Part shown: in pieces, positions 44,212 through 52,972 of the stretch
How the letters are laid out: every line of letters begins with the position of its first letter
How positions within the stretch are numbered: position 1 is the first letter of the stretch
The notes under the pieces: model-generated
What the model saw: only the letters and a program-made list of their open reading frames with translations
Told to the model about the DNA's origin: nothing
The model's database searches: none
Assembly (NCBI GenBank): GCA_964475415.1
Contig: CAYYWZ010000002.1
Span: forward strand, 1-64,000
Reading direction: 5' to 3'
Source of the DNA: CALCMJ01 sp964475415
Lineage (GTDB): Bacteria; Bacteroidota; Bacteroidia; Chitinophagales; Saprospiraceae
Length of the DNA stretch: 64,000 nucleotides
Made by a program: the position numbers and the translations under genes

Positions 44212-44311
44212 NNNNNNNNNNNNNNNNNNNNNNNNNNNNNNNNNNNNNNNNNNNNNNNNNNNNNNNNNNNNNNNNNNNNNNNNNNNNNNNNNNNNNNNNN
44301 NNNNNNNNNNN
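44212..44311. other. Assembly gap (100 N) in repeat array
   Basis: Placeholder run between two copies of the same repeat, so the number of copies is unknown. Confidence 0.95.
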
Positions 44312-44405
44312 TGAAGGGCTACTATGTTTCTAGCCTAGCGCAACGCGCTAGGTATAATGAATAGAAAGAAGTGTAGCCTGAAGGGTTACTATGTCTGCTC
44401 ATTTT
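44312..44405. repeat. Hairpin repeat unit C
   Basis: Full copy of unit A over ~93 bases, starting directly after the gap. Confidence 0.85.
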
Positions 44406-44521
44406 ACCATACCTATAAATTTTTGGTAGAGAGGTTAAAGATTCAATTCAGTCTTTGACATAAAAAAACACCCTTTTTATGTAATACAAAAGAGGTCTAT
44501 TAAATATGTATTATATGTTTT

Positions 44522-44965
44522 TTAGAAGAAGATACCTGCAGCGATTGCAAATCCATCGGCATCACTTAGGGTAACATACTTCGGTTCTATATAGACATTG
44601 AGAATATCTGTTACAGGGAAATTAGCATGAACGCCTAGATTTACACCTACTTCTACACCTAATCCATTAAGGTTAGCAAAATTTAACCCAGTAAATGGAT
44701 AGATCAATGTGTTGTCACCTATAGTTGCTAATTTATATTGTAAATCTGCATCAACAGAATAAGAACTTCCTGACTCAAAATAATAATTGAAACTAGGTCC
44801 CAATCTTAAGTTATCTGTTACGTCAAAAGCTGTTTTTAAACCTACACCTATAGCAGATCCATCTGATGCAACAAATGAAATTCCACCTCCAAATTGTGTC
44901 TGGCTGAAACCACTTGTTCCGAATATACATGCTACGAATAGTGTAAAAAATAATTTTTTCATCAT
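44522..44965 (-). CDS. Small outer-membrane beta-barrel protein
   Basis: 147-residue porin-like protein. A signal peptide (MMKKLFFTLFVACIFGTSGFSQ) is followed by alternating-polarity strands with glycine turns (GGGISFVASDGSAIGVGLKTAF, LRLGPSFNYYFESGSSYSVDADLQYKL, LNGLGVEVGVNLGVHANFPV), and it ends in the aromatic residue Phe, as many outer-membrane barrels do. About eight strands fit the length. The function, whether passive pore or structural, is unknown. It is the first gene after the hairpin array, with its start in an AT-rich region, and stands alone. Confidence 0.75.
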   Translation of the reverse strand: MMKKLFFTLFVACIFGTSGFSQTQFGGGISFVASDGSAIGVGLKTAFDVTDNLRLGPSFNYYFESGSSYSVDADLQYKLATIGDNTLIYPFTGLNFANLNGLGVEVGVNLGVHANFPVTDILNVYIEPKYVTLSDADGFAIAAGIFF

Positions 44966-45184
44966 TAGTTATTTTGTTTATATAATTTATATGTTAACTC
45001 TGTCTGACTGCGTTTCGTTTGTTTGCAGTCTATGGTAGAGACAGATTTACATTTTTATGGTCACTAACCTGCGCAAAATAATAAATTTTTCTTGCTAGAT
45101 ATAATTTGGTCCTACTTCTAAATACTAGTGTTTACTGGACTTATATTAAGATTTCTAGGTTTTAGATTATTACGATACCTTTTT

Positions 45185-45793
45185 TTATGCTCCTTTACAG
45201 AATACAATAGGACTAATATTATCAATGAGGATATTGCCTTTGTGAGCAAAACTCCCATCCTTATAATAGGCCTCTAGATGTAAATACCTAGCATCTTTTT
45301 TTGGCGTAAATTTAATCTTATGTTGCTCCCAATCACTATTTTTCACTTTTTCCGAGAAGAAAATCATCTGATCTTTATCGCACTTTTCTTCACCTATCCA
45401 TATTTTTAGTTGTATAACCTTATTGAAGCCAGAATAGGTTTTGGAATGTGCAAGATCAAGTCTGAATTCGTAACAGATGCCAGCAAGCATATCGGCAGAG
45501 CATCTAGTACTTATGCTTTCGAAAGTTCCGTTATCTCTAGTTATCAGACCCACATAAGTATCTCCTTCGCTAGCATCCGTATATACACCCCAGAATCCTG
45601 GCAATATATCTGGAGTAGTAAATTCTGCACAGGGAAGCCACCCCATGGGAGTTGTAGCATCTGCAGGTTCTTCTTCAAATGATGCATTTGGTAGCACAAT
45701 TTGTCCATTTAAGGAGAAAGAATGTAGACTTAAAAATAAGAAGACACATATATAAATATTGTTTATATAACTATTTGTTATTTTTGCAGTCAT
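45185..45793 (-). CDS. Secreted protein with carbohydrate-binding-like fold
   Basis: Exported protein of unknown function. The frame is open from 45832, but the ATG at 45793 avoids an overlap with ftsX and leaves a reasonable signal (ICVFLFLSLHSFSLNGQ). The mature part resembles a CBM4/DUF642-type jelly roll: VLPNASFEEEP ... GWLPCAEF at the start, RLDLAHSKTYSGFNKVIQLKIWIG and DWEQHKIKFTPKKDARYLHLEAYYK later, and DNISPIVFC at the end. The two Cys pairs could form disulfides. No sorting domain is seen. Start and family are only moderately secure. Confidence 0.6.
   Translation of the reverse strand: MTAKITNSYINNIYICVFLFLSLHSFSLNGQIVLPNASFEEEPADATTPMGWLPCAEFTTPDILPGFWGVYTDASEGDTYVGLITRDNGTFESISTRCSADMLAGICYEFRLDLAHSKTYSGFNKVIQLKIWIGEEKCDKDQMIFFSEKVKNSDWEQHKIKFTPKKDARYLHLEAYYKDGSFAHKGNILIDNISPIVFCKGA
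45759..45786 (+). promoter_or_regulatory. Promoter of ftsX inside the opposite-strand gene
   Basis: TTG at 45759 and TATTTTTG at 45779 are 17 bases apart, a good Bacteroidota pair, 20 bases before the TTG start of ftsX. The site lies within the first codons of the divergent secreted-protein gene. Confidence 0.55.
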
Positions 45794-45806
45794 AATTGAA
45801 ATTATA

Positions 45807-46661
45807 TTGACAAATAATAATAAAAAAGGCAATCAGTATTACGTATTACTTTCTACAAGTATAGTACTATTCTTTGCAGGACTATACCTATTACTCTTTT
45901 TACATGCTAACAATATTACGCAGATTCTAAAAGAAAAGGTAAAACATGTAGTCGAGTTTAATGATTCTTATAACAAGCAGGATCTTACTTCAGTTCTTAA
46001 TCACCTAGAAAAAAGGGAAGAAGTTATAAAGGAGTCTATAACATTTATAGAAAAAAGTGAGGCTACAGATATTATGGAAATAGAGATGGATACCTCTTTG
46101 TTTAGCGTCGATAGCAATCCATTTAGAGATGTTGTAATTTTTAATCTCTTCCACCAGCAGTCAGATGCTATAGGTTCTATAGAGGCATCCCTCGAGGGTA
46201 AGCAAGGTATTAGGAATATATACAGCCAGAGTGTCTTGTATGATCAGCTAAAATCTAACTTGTTTAAGGTGGGCTGGGTAGTCTTGGGATTGGCGATCCT
46301 ATTTGGGTTATTAGCTCTCGTTATCATCTTTAGTACACTGAACTTGAAGCTTTATGCCGATAGGTTCGAAATAAAGACGATGGAACTTGTGGGTGCTGAA
46401 GATGACTTTATAAGAAAACCTTATATCCAAGAAGCTACCAAATTAGGGGTCATCTCAGGTATTATATCATCGCTATTGATAGGTTTTATTTTCCTTATTG
46501 TAAAATATGGTGATTCATTCTTTGGTTCTATACTACAGTGGCACTGGTTAGTAATTACGATTATTATCGTACTTTCGGTAGGAATTCTGTTTTTGCGTTT
46601 GAGCAGTAGTAGGTTAATTAATAAATATTTGTCTAAGCAATTGTATGATTTATATAATTAA
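45807..46661 (+). CDS. ftsX: Cell division protein FtsX
   Basis: Inner-membrane permease-like partner of FtsE that transmits a signal to peptidoglycan hydrolases at division. Four membrane segments are seen: ~12-34, ~160-180, ~212-236 and ~248-270. Between the first two lies the extracellular loop (~40-150) that binds hydrolase activators. The second half has ETMELVGAEDDFIRKPYIQEATKLG, the typical FtsX coupling-helix region. The only in-frame start near the conserved N-terminus is TTG at 45807; no ATG is available, and the promoter lies just upstream. FtsE is not adjacent. First gene of the block with DUF3098, uppP and truB. Confidence 0.9.
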   Translation: MTNNNKKGNQYYVLLSTSIVLFFAGLYLLLFLHANNITQILKEKVKHVVEFNDSYNKQDLTSVLNHLEKREEVIKESITFIEKSEATDIMEIEMDTSLFSVDSNPFRDVVIFNLFHQQSDAIGSIEASLEGKQGIRNIYSQSVLYDQLKSNLFKVGWVVLGLAILFGLLALVIIFSTLNLKLYADRFEIKTMELVGAEDDFIRKPYIQEATKLGVISGIISSLLIGFIFLIVKYGDSFFGSILQWHWLVITIIIVLSVGILFLRLSSSRLINKYLSKQLYDLYN

Positions 46662-46673
46662 AGCCCTAGAATT

Positions 46674-46703
46674 GCAGGCGAAAGCGAAATATGGATACTT
46701 TTG
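46674..46703 (+). promoter_or_regulatory. Promoter before the DUF3098 gene
   Basis: TTG at 46674, 19-base spacer, then TACTTTTG (46696-46703), 18 bases before the ATG. It fits the Bacteroidota -33/-7 pattern well. Confidence 0.6.
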
Positions 46704-46721
46704 TAAAAATACTTTACACAC

Positions 46722-47054
46722 ATGGCAAAAAAATCTAAATCCAATAAGAAAGTAGTTGTAACAACTAAGAAGGAGAAATTAGTTCCTACTGTTTCTTCTA
46801 GGTCTACTAATACAAAAACGACAGTTAGTACAGTGGACCCTTCTCAACTAATATTCGATAAAGGGAATTACATCTTTATCATAGCAAGTATTGCATTAGT
46901 TGTTTTAGGAATGTTACTCATGCTAGGAGGGAATATGCCAGATCCTAACACCTGGGACGAATCCCTTATATACGGTGCTAGGCGAACAGTTGTAGCTCCT
47001 ATCGTCATACTTGCCGGATTAGGAGTAGGAGTCTACGCCATATTTAAGAGATAA
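46722..47054 (+). CDS. DUF3098 membrane protein
   Basis: 110-residue protein with a basic, Ser/Thr/Lys-rich cytoplasmic tail (~1-45) and two hydrophobic segments (~50-70 and ~88-108) joined by the conserved loop GGNMPDPNTWDESLIYGARR. That loop and the end GVGVYAIFKR mark the DUF3098 family, which occurs in Bacteroidota between ftsX and uppP. The function is unknown; the constant neighbourhood suggests a part in envelope or division work. It starts 60 bases after ftsX and ends 8 before uppP. Confidence 0.9.
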   Translation: MAKKSKSNKKVVVTTKKEKLVPTVSSRSTNTKTTVSTVDPSQLIFDKGNYIFIIASIALVVLGMLLMLGGNMPDPNTWDESLIYGARRTVVAPIVILAGLGVGVYAIFKR

Positions 47055-47062
47055 GATTATAA

Positions 47063-47857
47063 ATGGGTGATATTATAGAGGCTATAGTTCTTGGAGTTAT
47101 CCAGGGGCTAACAGAGTTTTTACCAGTAAGTAGTAGCGGTCATTTAGAGATCGGTAAGGTCATCCTTCAGGATGATAGCCTAGATGAGCAGAGTATGCTG
47201 ATGACTGTAAGTCTTCATGCTGCAACAGCGCTAAGTACCATTGTTATTTTCTGGAAAGATATCTGGGAGATTATAACTAAATCAATCAATAAGTCAGGCG
47301 TCGAGCAAAGATCATTTGTTGCTAAGATTGTATTATCTATGATACCCGCCGCCTTTATAGGTGTCTTTTTTGATGAACTTATAGAATCGTTTTTTAGTAG
47401 AAACCTCTTACTAGTAGGTAGTATGCTCGTAGTGACTGGACTCATCTTATTTGTTGCCGATCGCGCTAAGAATACAACCAAGTCTGTAGGTTTTAAGGAG
47501 GCGCTAATCATAGGTGTTGCTCAGGCTATAGCTATATTGCCTGGGATTTCTAGATCTGGGGCCACTATTTCCACAGCCGTATTACTTGGAATAGACAGAG
47601 AGAAATCTGCTAGATTTTCGTTCCTGATGGTTATTCCACTTATTTTCGGTAAGATGGCTAAAGATCTGCTAGATGGATCTTTTGAGTCTTATGGTGATTC
47701 TTTTCTTCCATTAGGAATAGGATTCGTCTGTGCCTTCCTTACTGGACTTGTCGCCTGTACTTGGATGATTTCTATTGTGAAACGAAGCCAGCTTAAGTAC
47801 TTCTCTTACTACTGTTTTGTAGTCGCGGTAATTGCAATTATCTATAGTCAACGATAA
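47063..47857 (+). CDS. uppP: Undecaprenyl-diphosphatase UppP (BacA)
   Basis: Membrane phosphatase that converts undecaprenyl diphosphate to the monophosphate, recycling the carrier for peptidoglycan and other cell-wall polymers. Signature motifs: GLTEFLPVSSSGHLEIG near residue 15 and LPGISRSGATISTAVLLG near 158, with the key Glu, Ser and Arg. Seven to eight membrane segments fill the 264 residues. It ends one base before truB, so the two are cotranslated. The DUF368 gene at 54.2 kb may be a carrier-lipid transporter that acts with it. Confidence 0.96.
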   Translation: MGDIIEAIVLGVIQGLTEFLPVSSSGHLEIGKVILQDDSLDEQSMLMTVSLHAATALSTIVIFWKDIWEIITKSINKSGVEQRSFVAKIVLSMIPAAFIGVFFDELIESFFSRNLLLVGSMLVVTGLILFVADRAKNTTKSVGFKEALIIGVAQAIAILPGISRSGATISTAVLLGIDREKSARFSFLMVIPLIFGKMAKDLLDGSFESYGDSFLPLGIGFVCAFLTGLVACTWMISIVKRSQLKYFSYYCFVVAVIAIIYSQR

Positions 47858-47858
47858 T

Positions 47859-48596
47859 ATGGAGCATATCATAACAAGAAGTTATCTTCCAGAAGATCAT
47901 GATTTTCTAGCAGGTGCTATGTTTTTAGTGGACAAGCCTTTAGAATGGACTTCCTTTGATGTTGTAAATAAGTTGAGATACAAGCTAAAACATAGTATAG
48001 GTGTAAAAAAGATAAAGGTTGGTCACTCGGGAACGCTAGATCCTTTAGCAACCGGTTTGTTATTGATCTGTTGCGGTAAATATACTAAGAAGCTTACCGA
48101 ACTTACTGTGGCTGATAAGCGATATGAAGGAACCATGAAGCTAGGAGCTACTACTGCAAGTTATGATGCAGAATTAGAAGAGGAAAATATTAAGCCTACG
48201 GATCATATTACAGAGGAACTTGTAGAAGAAGTACTTCCAGCCTATAGAGGAAAAATAGCTCAGTATCCACCGATTTTTTCTGCAATAAAAAAGAATGGAC
48301 AAGCATTATATAAGTTAGCGAGAAAGGGGATAGAGGTAAGACCAGATCCTAGAGAAGTGGAGATTTTCTCTTTAGAGGTAAAAAATGTGGAGTTGCCTTA
48401 TGTCAAATTAGACATTCACTGTGGAAAAGGAACCTACATAAGATCACTTGCCCACGATATAGGACAGTCTTTGGAAGTAGGGGCATATCTTAGTCAGTTA
48501 AGAAGAACGACAATTGGTCCGTATAATGTATCAGATGCTTTGAGTATTGAGGAAATAGTTAATTATATTGAGCAATCAAAAAAATCAGACCTATAA
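47859..48596 (+). CDS. truB: tRNA pseudouridine-55 synthase TruB
   Basis: Makes pseudouridine 55 in the T-loop of tRNAs. Catalytic Asp61 lies in VGHSGTLDPLATGLL, and the family motifs VDKPLEWTSFDVVNKLR, AQYPPIFSAIKKNGQALYKLAR and HCGKGTYIRSLAHDIG are clear. The frame is open upstream to a TTG at 47832 inside uppP, but the ATG at 47859 falls one base after the uppP stop and gives the normal start (MEHIITRSY). 245 residues is short, consistent with the absence of a PUA domain. The gldA start follows with no gap. Confidence 0.95.
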   Translation: MEHIITRSYLPEDHDFLAGAMFLVDKPLEWTSFDVVNKLRYKLKHSIGVKKIKVGHSGTLDPLATGLLLICCGKYTKKLTELTVADKRYEGTMKLGATTASYDAELEEENIKPTDHITEELVEEVLPAYRGKIAQYPPIFSAIKKNGQALYKLARKGIEVRPDPREVEIFSLEVKNVELPYVKLDIHCGKGTYIRSLAHDIGQSLEVGAYLSQLRRTTIGPYNVSDALSIEEIVNYIEQSKKSDL

Positions 48597-49511
48597 GTGT
48601 CATTGTTACTCGATAATATTAGCAAAATTTATGGCGATCAGAAAGCCCTAAATAATGTGAGTTTTTCAGCTGATAAGGGAGAAATTATTGCCCTATTAGG
48701 ACCCAATGGAGCGGGAAAAAGTACTTCTATGAAGATCTTATCTTGCTTTTTGCAGTCTGATGAAGGGACTGCAATGGTGTGTGGTTTTGATGTCAAAGAG
48801 AAGCCTCAGGAGGTTAAAAATAGACTAGGCTATCTACCAGAAAATAATCCCCTTTATTTTGATATGTATGTCAAAGAGTATCTGCAATTCGTTGCAGAAA
48901 TTCATAAGATTAGTAATAAGAAATCTAGAGTGGAGGAAGTTGTAGAATTAGTAGGTCTAGAACAAGAACAAACTAAGAAGATAAGCCAGTTATCTAAAGG
49001 CTATAAACAAAGGGTAGGGATAGCACAGGCCATCATACATGATCCCGAGGTATTGATTCTAGATGAGCCAACTTCAGGGCTAGATCCTAATCAGCTTGTC
49101 GAAGTAAGAAATCTTATCCAAAAATTAGGTACAGAAAAAACTGTAATTCTTTCTACACACATCATGCAAGAAGTAGAAGCGATTTGTGATAGAGTAGTGG
49201 TTATCAATAAAGGAGAAATTGTAGCGGATAAAGCTACCTCAGCATTTGTAACAGCTCCTACAGATCAGGCAATTATTACCATAGAACTTATGAATGGAAT
49301 AGATGCTGCTATATTTCAAAAGATTCACGGGGTTCAAGACATCAAAAAAATAGGGAATAAGAAAATCAAAATATTCAGCGATAAATCAGCGGATATAAGA
49401 CCACAAGTTTTTGATCTTGTTGTGCAGGCCGGTGATAAGCTCTTGTCTATGCAGCAAGAGGAACAAGCGATAGAAGATGTTTTCAAAAAACTTACAAATA
49501 CGAAGAACTAA
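48597..49511 (+). CDS. gldA: Gliding-motility ABC transporter ATPase GldA
   Basis: ABC ATPase of the GldAFG complex, needed for gliding in flavobacteria. Walker A is GPNGAGKST (~35-43), the signature is LSKGYKQRVGIAQA and Walker B is VLILDEPTSGLDP. Length 304 includes the usual C-terminal domain. The start is GTG at 48597, directly after the truB stop, with no upstream ATG in frame. The last base of the stop codon overlaps the ATG of gldF. The neighbouring gldF and gldG make the assignment secure; a sole ATPase could otherwise be any ABC export system. Confidence 0.93.
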   Translation: MSLLLDNISKIYGDQKALNNVSFSADKGEIIALLGPNGAGKSTSMKILSCFLQSDEGTAMVCGFDVKEKPQEVKNRLGYLPENNPLYFDMYVKEYLQFVAEIHKISNKKSRVEEVVELVGLEQEQTKKISQLSKGYKQRVGIAQAIIHDPEVLILDEPTSGLDPNQLVEVRNLIQKLGTEKTVILSTHIMQEVEAICDRVVVINKGEIVADKATSAFVTAPTDQAIITIELMNGIDAAIFQKIHGVQDIKKIGNKKIKIFSDKSADIRPQVFDLVVQAGDKLLSMQQEEQAIEDVFKKLTNTKN

Positions 49512-50245
49512 TGTGGAGTATTTATAAGAAAGAAATGAATGGATTTTTTAGCTCGCTGATAGCTTATTTAACTATAGGCATATTTTTGATTATCATAGGT
49601 CTTTTCATGTGGGTTTTTACCGAGACAAGTATTCTTAATGGTAGATATGCTAACCTAGACCAGCTGTTTAGTTTAGCTCCATTTATATTTATGTTTTTGA
49701 TACCTGCTATAACTATGAGAAGTTTTGCAGAAGAAAAACAGCACGGTACGTTTGAGTTTCTGGTAACGAAACCTGTAACAGATGCACAGATAATATTAGC
49801 TAAATATTTTGCCTGTCTTACTTTAGTTTTGTTTGCATTATTACCTACGTTTATCTATTACTATTCGGTCTATAGCTTAGGCAGTCCGGTAGGCAACCTA
49901 GATTCTGGAGCCATTATAGGATCTTATATAGGCTTATTTTTTCTAGCAGCGATCTTTGTTGCGATAGGTGTGTTTGCATCTTCTCTAAGTGCTAATCAGA
50001 TTGTCGCTTTTATATTGGCAGTATTTATGTGTTTCTTCATGTATCTTGCTTGGTCCTATCTGAGTGGCTTGCCTATCTTTTTTGGTAAGACAGATCTTAT
50101 TGTAAGAAGCATAGGTGTAGATGACCATTATATATCTATGAGTAAAGGGAAGATAGATACGCGTGATCTAGTCTACTTTATTACGGTGATAACTTTCTTT
50201 ATCTATCTCACTTTTGTTTCACTCAGTAAAAGGAAGTGGGTATGA
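49511..50245 (+). CDS. gldF: Gliding-motility ABC permease GldF
   Basis: Membrane component of the GldAFG transporter. Six membrane segments are seen (for example LIAYLTIGIFLIIIGLFMWVF, LFSLAPFIFMFLIPAITM, KYFACLTLVLFALLPTFIYYY, IGSYIGLFFLAAIFVAIGVFA). The MRSFAEEKQHGTFEFLVTKPVTDAQIILAKY loop is the ABC-2 permease coupling motif. 244 residues is standard. Start and stop codons overlap gldA by 1 base and gldG by 4 bases (ATGA), which indicates tight coupling of the complex. Confidence 0.93.
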   Translation: MWSIYKKEMNGFFSSLIAYLTIGIFLIIIGLFMWVFTETSILNGRYANLDQLFSLAPFIFMFLIPAITMRSFAEEKQHGTFEFLVTKPVTDAQIILAKYFACLTLVLFALLPTFIYYYSVYSLGSPVGNLDSGAIIGSYIGLFFLAAIFVAIGVFASSLSANQIVAFILAVFMCFFMYLAWSYLSGLPIFFGKTDLIVRSIGVDDHYISMSKGKIDTRDLVYFITVITFFIYLTFVSLSKRKWV

Positions 50246-51942
50246 GGAAGCAACACATTTCGCAAGCAATACTTCAGGCAATTATTGTACTAGCTATACT
50301 CATTGTTATTAATGTATTAGCTCAGTTTTTTTACACCCATCTAGACCTCACAGAGGACAAAAGATTTACGCTTTCAGATTCTACAGTGGACTTAGTAGAT
50401 GATATAGATGACAATATTTTAGTTCAGGTTTTTCTAGATGGAGAGTTGGCAGCAGGCTTTAAGAGGCTAAAAAATTCTACTAATGATTTATTGCGAGAAC
50501 TAGAAGATCTGAATAGCAATATACAGTATGAATTTATAGATCCAAGTGAAGGGTCAATCTCAGAGGTCAACACACAAAGAGAGGCGCTAAAGAATATGGG
50601 TATCACACCCACGAGCATAAGGATCGAAGATGGAAAAGAAACGGTAGAGAAGTATATCTATCCATATGCTATTGTGAAATTTTCTAATAGAACATCTATA
50701 GTAAGTTTGCTCGAACAACAACAGCTAGGTGTTCCTAATGAGTTGATTTTAAATAACTCTGTGAGTTTACTTGAGTATAAGTTTACAGATGCATTCTATA
50801 AAGTATGGAACAAGGACAAACCTAATATAGTCTTTACTGCAGGTCACGGAGAACTGGATATATCACAGACTGCTTCATTAGAAGGAATCCTTAAGCAACA
50901 TTACGACACGGGTAGATTGAACATAGATAGTCTATTCCAAATAAGTCCTGAGGTAGATGTACTTATAGTAGCGAAACCGAAGATAGCGATAAGTCCGAGA
51001 TCACAGTTTATTATCGACCAGTATATCATGAATGGTGGCAAGGTCATCTGGCTTATAGATCAGTATGAAGTCAATCTAGACAGTATAGCAAGAAACCAGT
51101 TCTATGTTCCTAGAGAATATGGTCTGAATCTGGATGATATGTTTTTCAACTACGGTGTTAGGTTTAAGGATAATCTTATTCTAGATCTAGAATCATCTAA
51201 GATTCCTCAGGTTGTAGGTCAGCAAGGAGATAAACCTCAATTAGAATTATTTAACTGGTTCTATCATCCATTGATTGCCTCTAGTTCTGCTCATCCTATA
51301 GTAAAAAATATAGATCGGATCAATATGTTTTTCCCGAGTACATTAGATACGGTGAAAACTAAAACTCCGCTTAAGAAAACTTTTCTGCTAAAGTCATCGC
51401 CCTACACAAGATTTCAGGGATATCCTATGAGATTGAATTTTGAGATACTGAGGTATCAGCCTGATCCTAACAAATTCGATAAAGGACCACAGGAAGTTGC
51501 CTTACTAGTCGAAGGAAAATTCGAATCACTGTATAAGAACAGAGTATCAGAAAATATGCGATCTACGCTTGCAGAAATAGATGCTGATTTTGTAGAGCAA
51601 AGTCCTAATACAAAGCAGTTATTTGTGACCGATGGAGATTTTATTAAGAATCTTTATAACCCTGATAGAAACCAGATTAGCCCTATGGGGTATAATAAGT
51701 GGGAAGAGAAAGTATACAAGGGTAATCAAGATTTTATCATTAATGCTATAGATTATATGGTTGATGATTATGGACTCTTAGATTCGCGTTCTAAAGAAGT
51801 AAAACTTAGACTACTTAATACCATAAAAGCATCAGAAGATAATTTGTTTTACAGATTATTAAACATAGGTTTGCCGTTGTTTTTATTACTTGTATTTGGC
51901 TTATCATTTAATTATTTAAGAAAAAGAAAGTATAGTAAATAA
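50242..51942 (+). CDS. gldG: Gliding-motility protein GldG
   Basis: Accessory component of the GldAFG complex. A first membrane anchor (~8-35), a large extracytoplasmic region with the GldG/IFT52-type fold (FTLSDSTVDLVDDIDDNILVQVFLDG near ~50, WLIDQYEVNLD ~ 270, VEGKFESLY ~ 420), and a second membrane segment near the end (LLNIGLPLFLLLVFGLSFNYL) are seen. The ATG at 50242 overlaps the gldF stop codon; a GTG at 50236 also exists. 567 residues is normal. The next gene, DUF4340, commonly follows gldG in Bacteroidota. Confidence 0.92.
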   Translation: MRKQHISQAILQAIIVLAILIVINVLAQFFYTHLDLTEDKRFTLSDSTVDLVDDIDDNILVQVFLDGELAAGFKRLKNSTNDLLRELEDLNSNIQYEFIDPSEGSISEVNTQREALKNMGITPTSIRIEDGKETVEKYIYPYAIVKFSNRTSIVSLLEQQQLGVPNELILNNSVSLLEYKFTDAFYKVWNKDKPNIVFTAGHGELDISQTASLEGILKQHYDTGRLNIDSLFQISPEVDVLIVAKPKIAISPRSQFIIDQYIMNGGKVIWLIDQYEVNLDSIARNQFYVPREYGLNLDDMFFNYGVRFKDNLILDLESSKIPQVVGQQGDKPQLELFNWFYHPLIASSSAHPIVKNIDRINMFFPSTLDTVKTKTPLKKTFLLKSSPYTRFQGYPMRLNFEILRYQPDPNKFDKGPQEVALLVEGKFESLYKNRVSENMRSTLAEIDADFVEQSPNTKQLFVTDGDFIKNLYNPDRNQISPMGYNKWEEKVYKGNQDFIINAIDYMVDDYGLLDSRSKEVKLRLLNTIKASEDNLFYRLLNIGLPLFLLLVFGLSFNYLRKRKYSK

Positions 51943-51947
51943 AGCAT

Positions 51948-52955
51948 ATGAAAAAAACAGGATTATTACTATTACTACTGATTGGCTTATCCTTGCTTGC
52001 TGTCTTGGTGCTGAGAAATAAAATGTCAGATCAGAATGCTTTAGACGTTTCTGATAGAGCCTTCAAGATAGAGGATACTGAGGATATAGCTAAGGTTTTT
52101 ATAGCACAGAAAAATATGCAGCCTATTACCTTGACCAAAGAAGATAATGCATGGATAGTCGAAGGTAAGTACAAGGCCAACGAATATGCCGTAAGCGATA
52201 TGTTGGGCTTTTTTAAAAACGCACGTATAAAGTATATACCTCCTAAAGCAGCTACTAAAAATATTATTACTGAGCTAGGAAAAATAGGTACAAAAGTAGA
52301 GGTCTATGATTCTGGTGATGAACTTATTAGAACATTTTATATAGGAGGTAATACAGCCAACGGTAGGGCCAGTTATTTTTTGATGGCTGGTGCCGACCAG
52401 CCCTATGTTCTAGAATATCCTGGACAAGATATCCTGCTTAGAGAAAAATTCTTGAGAAGACCAATGGAGTGGAGATCAAAGGTAGTTTTCGATGAGAAAC
52501 CTGAAGATATCGTATATGCAGCTATAGAATATCCCAAGCAAAAAAATCTTTCTTTTAAGATTGAAAAAGAAGGAGGTAAATTTTCAGTTAGTCCATTCTA
52601 CGAGGGAGTACCTAAATTTTCAACGGAGCTTAACCAGAACCTAGCAGAAACATATATACAAAATTTTAAAAGTTTGGGAGCGGAATATTTAGAAAATGAA
52701 AATCCTAGGAAGGATTCTATTAATCAGCTTGTTCCGTTTGCCAATTTATCATTTGAGTATAAAAATGGAGGCAAGAAAAGTCTCAAGTTATATCCAGTAC
52801 TACAGGTCAGGAATCCTAACCTTACCGCGATAGAATTAGAGTCTCTTAAAAAGGTGCAGCGATTCTATGCGCAGAGTAGTTGGGGAGATTTTTACTTGTT
52901 ACAACAAAGGCTGATGTTAAAATATTTGCGTACTTATGATTACTTTTATCAGTAA
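51948..52955 (+). CDS. DUF4340 domain protein downstream of gldG
   Basis: Protein with one N-terminal membrane anchor (LLLLLLIGLSLLAVLVL, after MKKTG) and a large extracytoplasmic DUF4340 domain (residues ~35-330), read in AFKIEDTEDIAKVFIAQK, TLTKEDNAWIVEGKYKANEY and MLGFFKNARIKYI. The domain is common next to GldG-like ABC systems and looks like a beta-rich scaffold with no catalytic motif. It starts 5 bases after gldG and is likely in the same operon. A role in the gliding transporter is inferred from position. Confidence 0.88.
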   Translation: MKKTGLLLLLLIGLSLLAVLVLRNKMSDQNALDVSDRAFKIEDTEDIAKVFIAQKNMQPITLTKEDNAWIVEGKYKANEYAVSDMLGFFKNARIKYIPPKAATKNIITELGKIGTKVEVYDSGDELIRTFYIGGNTANGRASYFLMAGADQPYVLEYPGQDILLREKFLRRPMEWRSKVVFDEKPEDIVYAAIEYPKQKNLSFKIEKEGGKFSVSPFYEGVPKFSTELNQNLAETYIQNFKSLGAEYLENENPRKDSINQLVPFANLSFEYKNGGKKSLKLYPVLQVRNPNLTAIELESLKKVQRFYAQSSWGDFYLLQQRLMLKYLRTYDYFYQ

Positions 52956-52972
52956 TACTAGTGTTAGTTAAT

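Noticed and set aside
43763..44405. CRISPR array
   Set aside because: Units are ~94 bases long with internal hairpins, and no regular short repeats with unique spacers or cas genes are present.
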